This document shows positions 49,197 to 58,954 of a stretch of DNA of 58,954 nucleotides, one piece after another. Positions within the stretch are counted from its first letter, which is position 1, and the number at the start of each line of letters is the position of its first letter. Where the stretch lies: contig CADEDE010000008.1 of the NCBI GenBank assembly GCA_902825995.1, positions 1 to 58,954 of the forward strand. Direction: 5' to 3'. The position numbers and the translations under genes are program-made. The stretch comes from an uncultured Burkholderiales bacterium (GTDB taxonomy: Bacteria > Pseudomonadota > Gammaproteobacteria > Burkholderiales > Burkholderiaceae_C). Below the pieces are notes generated by a model. The model was given only the letters and a program-made list of their open reading frames with translations. It was not told the origin of the DNA and ran no database searches.

Positions 49197-50423
49197 ATGG
49201 TGACCCGGCGTGGCGGTGCCAAGCTGCCACGCATTGGTTTGGCGCTGGCCGGCGGCGGACCGCTCGGCGCGATCTACGAAATCGGCGCACTCTGCGCGCT
49301 CGACGAAACACTCGACGGTCTGGACTTCACGCAGCTCAGCGGCTACGTTGGCGTCTCGGCCGGCGGTTTCATTGCCGCGGGCCTGGTCAACGGCATGACG
49401 CCACGCGAGCTGTACGCGGCCTTCATCGAAAACGACAGCCGCGACGATGGCGACCTGTTTCGCCCTTCGCTGCTGATGCGCCTGGCCTGGGGCGAGTACC
49501 TGCACCGCCTGGCCGCCCTGCCCGGCTTGGCCGCGCAGGCCGCCCTGCACTATGCCTTCAAGCGCCGCTCGCCGCTCGAAGCCTTCGAGCGCCTGGGGCG
49601 TGCGTTGCCCGCAGGCCTGCTCAGCGGTGCGGCGATGGAGCGCCAAGTGGCGCGCTTGTTTTCAGCGCCCGGCCGCAGCAATGACTTTCGTCAATTGAAT
49701 CGGCAACTGGTCTTGGTGGCCACCGATCTGGACAGCGGCGACGCCGTGCCCTTCGGCCAGCCTGGCTTGGATGACGTGCCGATCTCGCTGGCCGTACAGG
49801 CCAGCGCCGCACTGCCCGGCCTGTATGCGCCGGTGCAGGTCAAGGGCCGCACCTGCGTCGATGGCGTGCTGAAGAAAACACTGCACGCCTCGGTGCTTCT
49901 CGACGAGGGGCTGGACCTGTTGATCTGCCTCAACCCGCTGGTGCCCTTCGACGCCACCCATGCCGCGCGGCACAAAGTGTTGGGCAGCGGCGAAGCGCGC
50001 ATCCCGCGCCTGGTCGATGGCGGCCTGCCGGTGGTGCTGTCGCAGACCTTCCGCTCGCTGATCCATTCGCGGCTCGAACTGGGTCTGAAAGGCTATGGCC
50101 AGAGCCATCCGGGCACCGATATCGTGCTCTTCGAGCCGGACCCCCGCGACCCCGAGATGTTCCTGGCCAATACCTTCAGCATGTCGCAGCGTCGTTTGCT
50201 CGCCGAGCATGCTTATCAGCGCACACGCGAGTTGCTGCGTTCGCGGCGCTCGTCGCTGGGCGCGCAACTGGCGCGGCATGGCCTGTCGATCAACGACACC
50301 GTGCTCGACGATCCCTTGCGCCGCTTGCTCGGGCGGCAACGGCGCCTGGCGGGAACGCGATCGGCGCGGGCGCTGAAGCGGCTCGACGAGGTCTTGAACG
50401 ACCTCGAACTGGCGCTGGGTTAA
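49197..50423 (+). CDS. patatin-like phospholipase
   Basis: A 408-residue patatin-family acyl hydrolase. The oxyanion loop is AGGGPLGA at 18-25, the nucleophile Ser54 lies in GVSAGG, and the dyad Asp222 is in CVDGVLKK. There is no signal peptide, so it probably acts in the cytoplasm. Its position directly after the phasin suggests action on PHA granules or stored lipid, which is inference. It ends overlapping the stop of the converging M32 gene. Confidence 0.9.
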   Translation: MVTRRGGAKLPRIGLALAGGGPLGAIYEIGALCALDETLDGLDFTQLSGYVGVSAGGFIAAGLVNGMTPRELYAAFIENDSRDDGDLFRPSLLMRLAWGEYLHRLAALPGLAAQAALHYAFKRRSPLEAFERLGRALPAGLLSGAAMERQVARLFSAPGRSNDFRQLNRQLVLVATDLDSGDAVPFGQPGLDDVPISLAVQASAALPGLYAPVQVKGRTCVDGVLKKTLHASVLLDEGLDLLICLNPLVPFDATHAARHKVLGSGEARIPRLVDGGLPVVLSQTFRSLIHSRLELGLKGYGQSHPGTDIVLFEPDPRDPEMFLANTFSMSQRRLLAEHAYQRTRELLRSRRSSLGAQLARHGLSINDTVLDDPLRRLLGRQRRLAGTRSARALKRLDEVLNDLELALG

Positions 50424-51916
50424 GCCAGGTACCGCGCCTCCAGATGCGCCTTGAAAAAGGCCGGATTCAAAACCTCGCCACTGGCGCGAACCGCCAGTTC
50501 GTCGGTGGTCCAGCGCGAAGCCTGCGACCAGATCTTGTTGCGCAGCCAATCGAATACCGAGGCCCAGTCGCCAGCCGAAATCCGCGCGTCCAGATCGGGC
50601 ACCGCGCGCCGCATCGCCGCGAACCACTGCGCCGCATACATCGCGCCGAGCGAATAGCACGGGAAATAGCCGAACAGGGATTCCGGCCAGTGCACGTCCT
50701 GCAACGGGCCGTCCTTGAAATTGTCGCGCGACTCCAGGCCGAGCAGTTCCTGCATTTTCGCGTCCCACAGCGCCGGCACGTCCTCGGCCTCGATCGTGCC
50801 TTCGATCAGCGGGCGCTCGATCTCGTAGCGCAGGATGATGTGCGCCGGGTAGGTCAGCTCGTCGGCATCGACGCGGATCAAGCCGCGCTTCACCCGCGTC
50901 AACAGCTTGTGCAGGTTGCCGGGCTCAAAAGCCGGCTGCGCGCCGAAGGCTTGGCCGAGCAGCGGTGCCACCGCCTGCGCGAAACCCGGATGGCCACCGA
51001 GTTGCATCTCGAACGACAGCGACTGGCTTTCGTGAATCGCCATCGAGCGCGCTTCGCTGACCGGCTGGCCGAGCCATTCGCGCGGGCGGTTCTGCTCATA
51101 GCGGCCGTGGCCGGTTTCGTGCACCGTGCCCATCAGCGCCGGCAGGAACCGGTCTTCGCGGTAGCGCGTGGTCATGCGCACGTCTTCGGGTACGCCGCCC
51201 GAGAACGGGTGCGTGCTGGTGTCCAGCCGGCCGGCCTCGAAATCGAAGCCGAGGCGGCGCACCACCTGCTGGCACAGGGCGCGCTGCGCTTCGAGCACGA
51301 AAGGTCCGACGGGTTCAAGCACCGGTTCGCGCGATTGTTTCTCGATCACGCGCTGAATCAAATCCGGCAGCCACTGCCGCACCGCACCGAAGACGCGATC
51401 CAGCGCCACGCCGGTCATGCCCGGCTCATAACGGTCCAGCAGCGCATCGTATTTCGACAAGCCGGATTGCCTCGACAACAGCGCCGCCTCCTCGCGGGCG
51501 ATCGCCAGTACCGGCTTCCAATGGGCGACGAAACCCTGCCAGTCATTGGCCGGGCGCAGCCAGCGCCAGGCGTGTTCGCAGCGCGAAGTGGCCAACTGGC
51601 GGCGCTGCACCAGCTCGGTCGGCAGCGCATTGGCACTGTGCCAATCGCGCCGGATCTCGCGCAGGTTGGCGCGCTGGTGGTCCGACAGTGGCTCCTGTTC
51701 GGCGCGCGCCAGGCGCTCGGCCAACGTGGTGTCGGTGCGCATGCGGTGCATCAGCGCCGCCAGCTCGGCCAGCGCCGCGGCGCGCGCCTCGTTGCCCTTG
51801 GGCGGCATATGGACCGCCTGGTCCCAGTCGGCGATCGAGCCCAGGTGCTGGAAGTGATGCAGGCGCGTGTAGTGCCTGGCGAGTTCGTTGTAAGCGGGGG
51901 TGGCGGTGCTGCTCAT
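50420..51916 (-). CDS. M32 family metallocarboxypeptidase (Taq-type)
   Basis: A 498-residue cytosolic carboxypeptidase with zinc motif H266-E-T-G-H270 in GTVHETGHGRYEQNRP, then EARSMAIHESQSL and DELTYPAHIILRYEIE. The native start is taken as the ATG at 51916 (MSSTATPAYNELARHYTRLHHF), preceded by GAAGGT from the end of the repeat. The repeat ATG at 51976 would add 20 residues ([20 protein letters not shown]). Confidence 0.93.
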   Translation of the reverse strand: MSSTATPAYNELARHYTRLHHFQHLGSIADWDQAVHMPPKGNEARAAALAELAALMHRMRTDTTLAERLARAEQEPLSDHQRANLREIRRDWHSANALPTELVQRRQLATSRCEHAWRWLRPANDWQGFVAHWKPVLAIAREEAALLSRQSGLSKYDALLDRYEPGMTGVALDRVFGAVRQWLPDLIQRVIEKQSREPVLEPVGPFVLEAQRALCQQVVRRLGFDFEAGRLDTSTHPFSGGVPEDVRMTTRYREDRFLPALMGTVHETGHGRYEQNRPREWLGQPVSEARSMAIHESQSLSFEMQLGGHPGFAQAVAPLLGQAFGAQPAFEPGNLHKLLTRVKRGLIRVDADELTYPAHIILRYEIERPLIEGTIEAEDVPALWDAKMQELLGLESRDNFKDGPLQDVHWPESLFGYFPCYSLGAMYAAQWFAAMRRAVPDLDARISAGDWASVFDWLRNKIWSQASRWTTDELAVRASGEVLNPAFFKAHLEARYLA

Positions 51917-51919
51917 CAG

Positions 51920-51976
51920 GGTACCTTCGGGCTTCGCCCTGCGGAATTCGCCCTTGGGGCGGCCCGGCGGGCTCAT
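51920..51976 (-). repeat. REP-like start-codon repeat, copy D, before the M32 gene
   Basis: Minus-strand copy beginning ATGAGCCCGCCGGGCCGCCC. Its third hairpin reads GGGC-GAA-GCCC instead of GTGC-GCA-GCAC: both arms changed so that pairing is kept. The end CCGAAGGT forms a ribosome-binding-like sequence 6 bases before the native start. Confidence 0.9.
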
Positions 51977-52054
51977 GGCGCGATTGTCGGCCAGCCGATC
52001 GCAACGCCGAGCCAGCGCCGATGCGCCGAACTCCGGAACGTCCAAGCTGCGCCG

Positions 52055-53395
<1,341 letters not shown>

Positions 53396-53430
53396 GGTAT
53401 CGAGCTTCAGACCCGCAGCGTAGCCTGACT

Positions 53431-54651
53431 TCAGGTCTCCAGCGCCTCGCCCGCCCACAGGCTCTCGATCTGCGGGAAGTTCCAGGCCTCGCGCGGCTCG
53501 CGGCCGGCGATGCGTTCGCGGCTGTGGGCCAGGTCGATCGTCTGCACCGGCAGCGGCAGATTGGACTCGGTCGAGAAGAAGGCTTTCACGCTCGGCAGCG
53601 TGGTGGCTTGCGGGTTCTGCCCGACCACCACGGCCAGCTTGCCCGACGCCAGGCGCACCAGCGAGCCGGTCGGGTAGATGCCCACGCTCTTGACAAAGGC
53701 AGCAAACACCGCAGGGTCGAAATGCCCCTGCCACCGCGCCATGCGGGCCATCGACTGGGCCGGATCCCAGCCGGCCTTGTACGGGCGGTTCGAAGTCACG
53801 GCGTCATAGACATCGCAGACCGCGCCCATGCGCGCCAGCAGCGTGATCCGCTCGCCGGCCAGGCCATGCGGGTAGCCGCTGCCGTCGATCTTCTCATGGT
53901 GGTGCAGGCAGACGTCGAGCACCGGTTCGCCCACGCTCTGGCCTTCGCGCAACAGGGCCCAGCCGCGCTCGGGGTGGCTGCGCATGACGGCGAATTCCTC
54001 GTCGCTCAATTTACCGGGCTTGTTCAGGATCTCGATCGGCATCAGCGCCTTGCCCATATCGTGCAGCAGTCCGGCCAGGCCGGCTTCGCGGCAGGCCGCG
54101 TGGTCCAGGCCGAGCGTGCGGCCCAAGGCCACCATCAGCGCGCACACCGCCACCGAGTGCATATAGCTGTAATCGTCGGCGGTTTTCAGGCGCGCCAGAC
54201 TGACCAGCGCTTCGGGGTTGCGAAAGACCGCGTCGGAAATCTCCTGCACCAGGGGCAGGCATTGCTGGGCATCGAGCGCGTGGCCCAGGCGGACTTCGGC
54301 AAACATCGATTTCACGGCGGCGCGCGAGCGCTTGCACAGCTCGGCGGCACGGCGCAACTCGTCGGCCAGGGTCGTCGGCTGGTTGCGCGGCGGGGGTGGC
54401 GCTTGGACCGACGCGGGCTCGATGGCAGCGGCGGCAGGGATCGTGGCGGGCGTGTCGGGTGGTGCCAGATCCAGGCCCAGATCGGTATCGATCCAGCATT
54501 CACGCACTGCGCTCGACTGCGCTGCGCGCAATTCAGCCGCGTCGGCGATGATGAAGCGCACGCGCCAGAATGGGTGATCGATCCAGGCGCCCTCGAAGCG
54601 ATGCAGGTGCATGCCCAGGCGCAGGTCGGCGACAGCGATTTTTTTCAGCAT
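53431..54651 (-). CDS. HD-GYP domain cyclic-di-GMP phosphodiesterase with N-terminal DUF3391
   Basis: A 406-residue protein. DUF3391 is at about 1-130 (KIAVADLRLGMHLHRFEGAWIDHPFW), with a Pro/Ala linker near 70-90. The HD-GYP domain has His197-Asp198 (GLLHDMGKAL), HHHEKIDGSGYPHGL and AVCDVYDAVTSNRPYK. The GYP triplet is intact, so c-di-GMP hydrolysis is expected. The 115 bases upstream (54652-54766) hold no gene. Confidence 0.94.
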   Translation of the reverse strand: MLKKIAVADLRLGMHLHRFEGAWIDHPFWRVRFIIADAAELRAAQSSAVRECWIDTDLGLDLAPPDTPATIPAAAAIEPASVQAPPPPRNQPTTLADELRRAAELCKRSRAAVKSMFAEVRLGHALDAQQCLPLVQEISDAVFRNPEALVSLARLKTADDYSYMHSVAVCALMVALGRTLGLDHAACREAGLAGLLHDMGKALMPIEILNKPGKLSDEEFAVMRSHPERGWALLREGQSVGEPVLDVCLHHHEKIDGSGYPHGLAGERITLLARMGAVCDVYDAVTSNRPYKAGWDPAQSMARMARWQGHFDPAVFAAFVKSVGIYPTGSLVRLASGKLAVVVGQNPQATTLPSVKAFFSTESNLPLPVQTIDLAHSRERIAGREPREAWNFPQIESLWAGEALET

Positions 54652-54766
54652 GTTGGCGACGCCGACTGCGCTGACGCAGGCCGGTGAGCTGCCCGCATTG
54701 TCGGCGCGTCGGACCGGCCGGGATGGCGCAAGAAGAACGCCGAATGGCGGTCAGTTATGGCGGCTG

Positions 54767-55966
54767 TCAGCGGGCCGCGCGCCATGCCAGGCTGCGGCTG
54801 CGCCAGCAGCACAGCGCTGCGGCGGCGGCCACCAGGGCCGCAGCGGCAAACACCGCCTCGAAGCCCCAGCGCTGGCTGATCGCGCCGCCGGCCACACCCC
54901 CGATCACACCCGACAGGCCGTAGCCCAGCGTCGAGTACAGCGCCTGGCCACGGCCGCGCAAGGGCCCGGAAAAATAGCGATCGATCAGGCTGATGCAGGC
55001 CGCATGCTGGGCTGCGAACGTCAGCGCGTGCAGGCTTTGCGCCAGCACCAGTACCAGCCAGGAGCCGCCGAGCGTGGCCATCGCGCCGAAGCGCAACACC
55101 GATGCCAGCGCCGCGGCCACCAGCCAGGTGTGTGCGCTCCAGCGCGCGAACCAGCGGCCCTGGGTCCAGAAAAAGGCAATCTCGAGCCCCACGCTGACAG
55201 CCCACAGTGCGCCGACCTGGCCCTTGCTGTAGCCCAGCGCGTCGAGATAAAGCGACAGGAAGACATAGAGCGAGGTGTGGGCCAGCACGGTCAAGAAGAT
55301 GCCGGCAAAAAACCACGCCACCTCGGGCCGGCGCAGCACCTGCCAGAGGCTTTGGTGTCCCGGCGCAGCCGGCGCAGTGGGCCTGCCGCGCGGTGGTCGT
55401 GGCAAGCGCCACGCGGCAGCGGCGAGCAAACCGAGCACCAGCACCAGCCATCCCGGCAAGGCCGCAATGCCGGTGCTTTGCAGCACCATGCCGAACAGCG
55501 TTACCGCGGCGATGAAGCCGATCGAACCCCACACGCGCACGCGGCCGTAGCGGCCCATGTCGATGCCCTGCCCGGTGGCCAGGCGCTGCGCGACCACGGC
55601 TTCCGTCAGCGGCACCACGGCACCGTTGGCGACGAAGATCAAGGTCACCACCAGCGCCACCGCAACCACGTCGGTCACGGCCAGCAGCCCGAGCGAGACG
55701 ACCAGCATCAGCGCGGTGGCGATGCGCAGCAACTCGACGCGGCGGGCGCCGCGGCCCCAGTGGTCGCCGAGCCAGCTCCAGCCATAGGGCGCGACGACGC
55801 GCGTCCAGGCCTGTAACGAAGCGATCGTGCCGATGGCCAGCGTGGAAAACCCGAGCGACTGGAACCACAGCGGCGCATACGGGTTGAACAACCCGATCGA
55901 CGCGAAATACATGCAGCTCAACGCAGCGTAAGGACGCAGCGAGCCCTGGGGCTCGCCTGGACTCAC
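54767..55966 (-). CDS. MFS transporter, HcaT/MFS_1-like
   Basis: A 399-residue membrane protein of the phenylpropionate-permease-like branch. The N-terminus is [33 protein letters not shown], followed by [28 protein letters not shown] and [24 protein letters not shown]. The start is a GTG at 55966 that overlaps the aroC stop (GTGA). The substrate is unknown. Confidence 0.87.
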   Translation of the reverse strand: MSPGEPQGSLRPYAALSCMYFASIGLFNPYAPLWFQSLGFSTLAIGTIASLQAWTRVVAPYGWSWLGDHWGRGARRVELLRIATALMLVVSLGLLAVTDVVAVALVVTLIFVANGAVVPLTEAVVAQRLATGQGIDMGRYGRVRVWGSIGFIAAVTLFGMVLQSTGIAALPGWLVLVLGLLAAAAWRLPRPPRGRPTAPAAPGHQSLWQVLRRPEVAWFFAGIFLTVLAHTSLYVFLSLYLDALGYSKGQVGALWAVSVGLEIAFFWTQGRWFARWSAHTWLVAAALASVLRFGAMATLGGSWLVLVLAQSLHALTFAAQHAACISLIDRYFSGPLRGRGQALYSTLGYGLSGVIGGVAGGAISQRWGFEAVFAAAALVAAAAALCCWRSRSLAWRAAR

Positions 55967-57063
55967 GGCGCGTTGCCGGGAATCGGGGCCACGGCCAAGG
56001 TCACGTCGGCGCACTGCGCACGCTGGCGCAAGGCATGGTCCATGACCACCAGCGCCAGCATCGCCTCGGCAATCGGCGCGGCACGGATGCCCACGCAGGG
56101 GTCATGGCGGCCGTGGGTTTCAACCGTCGTCGGCTGCACAGCCCGGTCGATCGACGCGCGCGGCAGGCGGATCGAACTGGTCGGCTTGATGGCGATGGCC
56201 ACGCGCAGATCCTGCCCGGTCGAAATGCCGCCGAGAACACCGCCTGAGTGGTTGCTGCGAAAGCCTGCCGGGCTCAACTCGTCGCCATGCTCGCTGCCGC
56301 GCTGGGCCACGACCTTGAAGCCATCGCCGATCTCGACGCCCTTGACGGCGTTGATGCCCATCATCGCGTAGGCGATATCGGCGTCGAGTTTGTCGAACAA
56401 CGGCTCGCCCAGACCGACCGGCACGCCCTGCGCCAGCACCTCGATGCGCGCGCCGACCGAATCGCCCGACTTGCGCAGCGCGTCCATGTAGGCTTCGAGC
56501 CGTGGCACGATGCTGGCATTGGGCGCGAAGAACGGGTTGTTCGAGATCTCGAAAAAGCTCTCGAAGGCGATCTCGATCTCGCCCAGCGCGGCCATCCAGG
56601 CGTTGAACACCGTGCCATGCTTTTCACGCAGCCATTTCTTGGCGATCGCACCGGCGGCGACCATCGGCGCCGTCAGGCGCGCCGAAGCGCGGCCGCCGCC
56701 GCGCGGATCGCGCAGGCCGTATTTGCGCCAGTAGGTGTAGTCGGCGTGGCCCGGGCGGAAGGTATCGAGCAGGTTGCCGTAGTCCTTGCTGCGCTGGTCG
56801 GTGTTGTGGATCAGCAGCGCGATCGGCGTGCCCGTCGTCAGGCCTTCATAGACGCCCGACAAAATCTGCACCGCATCGGCCTCGTTGCGCTGCGTGACAT
56901 GGCGGCTGGTGCCGGGCCGGCGGCGGTCCAGATCGGGCTGGATATCGGCCTCACTCAAGCGCAAACCCGGCGGACAGCCGTCGATCACACAGCCGATCGC
57001 CGGGCCGTGGCTCTCGCCGAAATTGGTAACGCAAAAGAGGTGGCCGAAGGTGGAGCCGGACAT
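55963..57063 (-). CDS. aroC: chorismate synthase
   Basis: Last step of the shikimate pathway: EPSP to chorismate with reduced FMN. The protein is 366 residues. Signatures are [64 protein letters not shown] and [16 protein letters not shown]. The start [10 protein letters not shown] at 57063 fits the family; the frame extends to 57198 without similarity. Confidence 0.97.
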   Translation of the reverse strand: MSGSTFGHLFCVTNFGESHGPAIGCVIDGCPPGLRLSEADIQPDLDRRRPGTSRHVTQRNEADAVQILSGVYEGLTTGTPIALLIHNTDQRSKDYGNLLDTFRPGHADYTYWRKYGLRDPRGGGRASARLTAPMVAAGAIAKKWLREKHGTVFNAWMAALGEIEIAFESFFEISNNPFFAPNASIVPRLEAYMDALRKSGDSVGARIEVLAQGVPVGLGEPLFDKLDADIAYAMMGINAVKGVEIGDGFKVVAQRGSEHGDELSPAGFRSNHSGGVLGGISTGQDLRVAIAIKPTSSIRLPRASIDRAVQPTTVETHGRHDPCVGIRAAPIAEAMLALVVMDHALRQRAQCADVTLAVAPIPGNAP

Positions 57064-57181
57064 GGCACTGGTTGCGATTGGGCAGGGGTCGATTGTGACA
57101 GTGCAAGCGCCGGCATCCGTGCCAACACAGCCATAGACCTTCATGTCATCTCCTGGCAGATGTTCGGGTGGCAGCTTGGCG

Positions 57182-57952
57182 TCAGTCATCGTCATCATGG
57201 TGTCGTTCCGACGAGAACTGCGCTGCCCCCTGGGCCGGGATCAGCCCGTTGGGCGATTGCTGCGATTCCCAGCCGACGAAGGCCACCACCGCGATCAGCA
57301 GCAGGGCCGCCAGCCAGGCGTGGTTGCGTTTGACGAGGTCCGGCCCAGCGCCATCGATGCGCCCGGTCAGCATCGGCCGCGCCTGGTTCTTGCGTCGCAA
57401 CACGCTCAGCCCCACGATGAGGGCGATGTGGCCGAGCACCACGGCCAGGACGGCCTCGCCGAAAAAATCGTGCACGTCTTCGAGCCAGTCACCTCCGAGG
57501 AAGTCGCCCCACTCGTTGTTCGTGCCGTAGCCGCTGAGCGTGAGAGGGACGACCATTGCCAGCAGCGCCACGACCACGAGCGCCATCAGCAGGTTCTGAC
57601 CTTGCCGCCAGTTGATACCGTTGGTTGTGCGGTGGCTGAAGGCTTGCGCGACCGAGCGGAGCCACGTCGGCGCGCTGCCGAGCTTGCGCAACAGGAGCCC
57701 CAGGCCTGCGTGGCGAGGCCCGAACAGGCCGTAGAGCACACGGAACGCGAGCAGGCCGGCCAGCGTGTAGCCCAGCGTGACATGCAACGCACGCCAGCCT
57801 TCGCCGTCGGCCGTGAAGTAGGCGCCGACGAAGCTCAGCGCGAACAGCCAGTGGAACATGCGCGTGGGCGCGTCGGTGATGAGACGCTGCGGCGCGGCGG
57901 CCGTGCATGAGGGTCCGGCGGCGGCCGGTTGAAATGCGGGGGCTGTTTGCAT
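57182..57952 (-). CDS. cytochrome b561-type membrane cytochrome b
   Basis: A 256-residue protein with about five hydrophobic segments. Heme-ligand histidines are likely in [47 protein letters not shown]. An Asp/His-rich tail (ERHHDDDD) ends the protein. It is the membrane partner expected with the diheme cytochrome c and SHP genes just upstream, probably passing quinol electrons to them. Confidence 0.92.
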   Translation of the reverse strand: MQTAPAFQPAAAGPSCTAAAPQRLITDAPTRMFHWLFALSFVGAYFTADGEGWRALHVTLGYTLAGLLAFRVLYGLFGPRHAGLGLLLRKLGSAPTWLRSVAQAFSHRTTNGINWRQGQNLLMALVVVALLAMVVPLTLSGYGTNNEWGDFLGGDWLEDVHDFFGEAVLAVVLGHIALIVGLSVLRRKNQARPMLTGRIDGAGPDLVKRNHAWLAALLLIAVVAFVGWESQQSPNGLIPAQGAAQFSSERHHDDDD

Positions 57953-57970
57953 ATGGGGTCTCCTTCGCGT

Positions 57971-58486
57971 TCAGTCGTTCCAGGGCCGGCGCAGACGCGC
58001 GTCCAGCCCCTCGGGGAACTTCAGGTCGTCATCGTCGAAATCGCCGCGATCGGCGCCCGTGTGGCAGGCCGCGCAGTTGGCGGTGCTCTTGACGCTGGCC
58101 AGCTTCCAGACCGAGGGGTCGATCTTTCGGTGCTTGCGCTCGAACCAGGCCGAGCGAGTGATACGGTCCTGAGGAGGCTCCTCGCGCACCCGCTTGTAGG
58201 TGCCGGCATAGGCCTGCAGCCAGGCATTGAGCTGTTGCACGCTCGCCGCGTCGAGCGAGGCATCCGTGCCGTAGTGCTTGTCCAGGCCGCCCATGACGCG
58301 TTGCCATGAGCGCGCGGGCAACATGCCGGGCGGATAGGCCGTGTGGCAGGCCGCACATTCCTGCCTGTACGCAGGGGGTACGTTGAGCGGCATCGGCCTG
58401 CCGCCGTCGGCCTGGGCAGACGTGATGGCGATCAGGCCGAGAACGGCGGCCAGGGTCCAGGTGCGTTGTCGAGGTTGGTAGGTCAT
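57971..58486 (-). CDS. diheme cytochrome c (DHC-type)
   Basis: A 171-residue periplasmic protein with a signal peptide ending near ITSAQA. Two heme sites are Cys44-x2-Cys47-His48 (ECAACHTAYPPGMLP) and Cys138-x2-Cys141-His142 (NCAACHTGADRG). It matches the diheme cytochrome c family that reduces SHP. The start MTYQPRQRTWTL is at 58486; the gene is 35 bases downstream of shp. Confidence 0.93.
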   Translation of the reverse strand: MTYQPRQRTWTLAAVLGLIAITSAQADGGRPMPLNVPPAYRQECAACHTAYPPGMLPARSWQRVMGGLDKHYGTDASLDAASVQQLNAWLQAYAGTYKRVREEPPQDRITRSAWFERKHRKIDPSVWKLASVKSTANCAACHTGADRGDFDDDDLKFPEGLDARLRRPWND

Positions 58487-58521
58487 GGTGGGCTTCGGCG
58501 AGGACCGAACGGCGCGTCGTT

Positions 58522-58902
58522 TCACGGCTTGAGACTGACCAGATAGGCCAGCACGTCGGCCTTCTCACCTGCACTGCACTCGCGCTTGAGCACGTCATTG
58601 CAGTTGCGGCGAAACCACTTGTCCACCTTGGCGGTGTCGGTGAACGCCTTGGGGTTCACGGCCGGCGCCATCGGATCGATGACCTTGCCCGTGCTGGCAT
58701 GTTTGCCCTGTGTCGTCGGCGAGCTGCCGTGGCACGTGGCGCACGACCATTCGCCCCCATGCCGGCTGGTGAAGAAACCGCGACCCCGTTCGGGCTGGCC
58801 AGGCGCCGCAGCCTGTGCGCTCCAGCGCTCGAGTTGCTGCGCGGCAGACGTGTCGGCAGCCTGCACCGCCACGCACATCATGGCCAGACTGGCGCCCGCC
58901 AT
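58522..58902 (-). CDS. SHP-like oxygen-binding cytochrome c (DUF1924)
   Basis: A 126-residue secreted monoheme cytochrome with a signal peptide (MAGASLAMMCVAVQA). The heme site is Cys54-x2-Cys57-His58 (WSCATCHGSSP). WFRRNCNDVLKRECSAGEKADVLAYL is typical of the sphaeroides heme protein family, where an Asn is the sixth ligand and can be displaced by O2 or NO; Asn100 or Asn102 is the candidate. The start at 58902 overlaps the repeat ATG on the other strand (CATG). It is the first gene of shp-dhc-cytochrome b. Confidence 0.92.
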   Translation of the reverse strand: MAGASLAMMCVAVQAADTSAAQQLERWSAQAAAPGQPERGRGFFTSRHGGEWSCATCHGSSPTTQGKHASTGKVIDPMAPAVNPKAFTDTAKVDKWFRRNCNDVLKRECSAGEKADVLAYLVSLKP

Positions 58903-58954
58903 GAGCCCGCCGGGCCGCCCCAAGGGCGAATACCGGAGTGCGCAGCACGAAGGT
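58901..58954 (+). repeat. REP-like start-codon repeat, copy E (right end)
   Basis: Begins ATGAGCCCGCCGGGC and runs to the right edge, ending CACGAAGGT. It is the exact inverse of the left end over 53 bases. It points outward, so it would lead a plus-strand gene beyond the window, divergent from shp. Confidence 0.9.
58901..58954 (+). CDS. N-terminal fragment of a gene leaving the window on the right
   Basis: The frame opens with [18 protein letters not shown] from the repeat and has no stop before the edge. By analogy with the internal copies a gene start should follow immediately, but nothing of it is visible. Confidence 0.4.
   Translation, partial: MSPPGRPKGEYRSAQHEG

Overview
The window is a GC-rich stretch (mid-60s % by eye) of a betaproteobacterial chromosome. 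It is most likely from the order Burkholderiales, near Comamonadaceae or the Rubrivivax/Leptothrix relatives. The support is gene order (guaB..guaA; alaA-hom-thrC-moeA-moaD-moaE; cysS-alkA-accA-tilS-lysC-tRNA-Ser; clpS-clpA), DUF4124 proteins, a phasin, and dispersed repeats typical of that group. Almost everything is chromosomal housekeeping. Genes are packed into long one-directional runs, and many junctions are ATGA or GTGA stop/start overlaps. The two ends of the window are inverted copies of one 53-bp repeat, so the window looks like an assembly contig that broke at that repeat.

Layout: 1-4.7 kb is a guaB / MFS transporter / guaA / small membrane protein operon (minus strand). 4.7-7.2 kb holds two tandem DUF4124 proteins and an MFS transporter. 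7.4-12.8 kb holds quinolinate synthase (nadA) and L-aspartate oxidase (nadB), flanked by two paralogous proteins of unknown function with a C-terminal roadblock-like domain. 12.8-23.3 kb is a minus-strand run: alaA-hom-thrC-moeA-moaD-moaE-crcB-flavin reductase-hydrolase-clpB. 23.3-26.0 kb has a Mth938-like protein, a bcp peroxiredoxin and a PIN-PhoH ATPase. 26.1-27.3 kb is the scar of an integrated element: a truncated integrase next to tRNA-Ser(GCU). 27.3-33.0 kb is cysS-alkA-accA-tilS-lysC. 33.1-36.7 kb has a trypsin-like protease fused to a cyclophilin, then ppiB, lpxH and mtfA. 36.7-39.4 kb is clpS-clpA. 39.5-46.3 kb is a biotin operon (bioB-panD-bioA-bioF-bioD-cytochrome P450) with a chorismate-lyase-like gene converging on it. 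46.5-50.4 kb is an acyl-CoA/wax/PHA neighbourhood (two-domain fatty acyl reductase, phasin, patatin). 50.4-58.9 kb is a minus-strand run: SHP and diheme cytochrome c, cytochrome b561, aroC, MFS transporter, HD-GYP phosphodiesterase, glycerate kinase and M32 carboxypeptidase.

Pathway links: lysC, hom and thrC together give most of the aspartate-to-threonine route. bioA/F/D/B with a BioI-like P450 suggest an alternative source of the pimeloyl moiety, since no bioC or bioH is seen here; accA encodes a subunit of a biotin-dependent enzyme.

Points most worth a second look: (1) a REP-like repeat that sits at the 5' end of five reading frames, encodes an in-frame N-terminal peptide and appears to supply the only usable start codon of moaE; (2) the unknown roadblock-like pair bracketing nadA/nadB; (3) a protease-cyclophilin chimera downstream of an orphaned signal-peptide start; (4) the P450-containing biotin operon with panD inside it.
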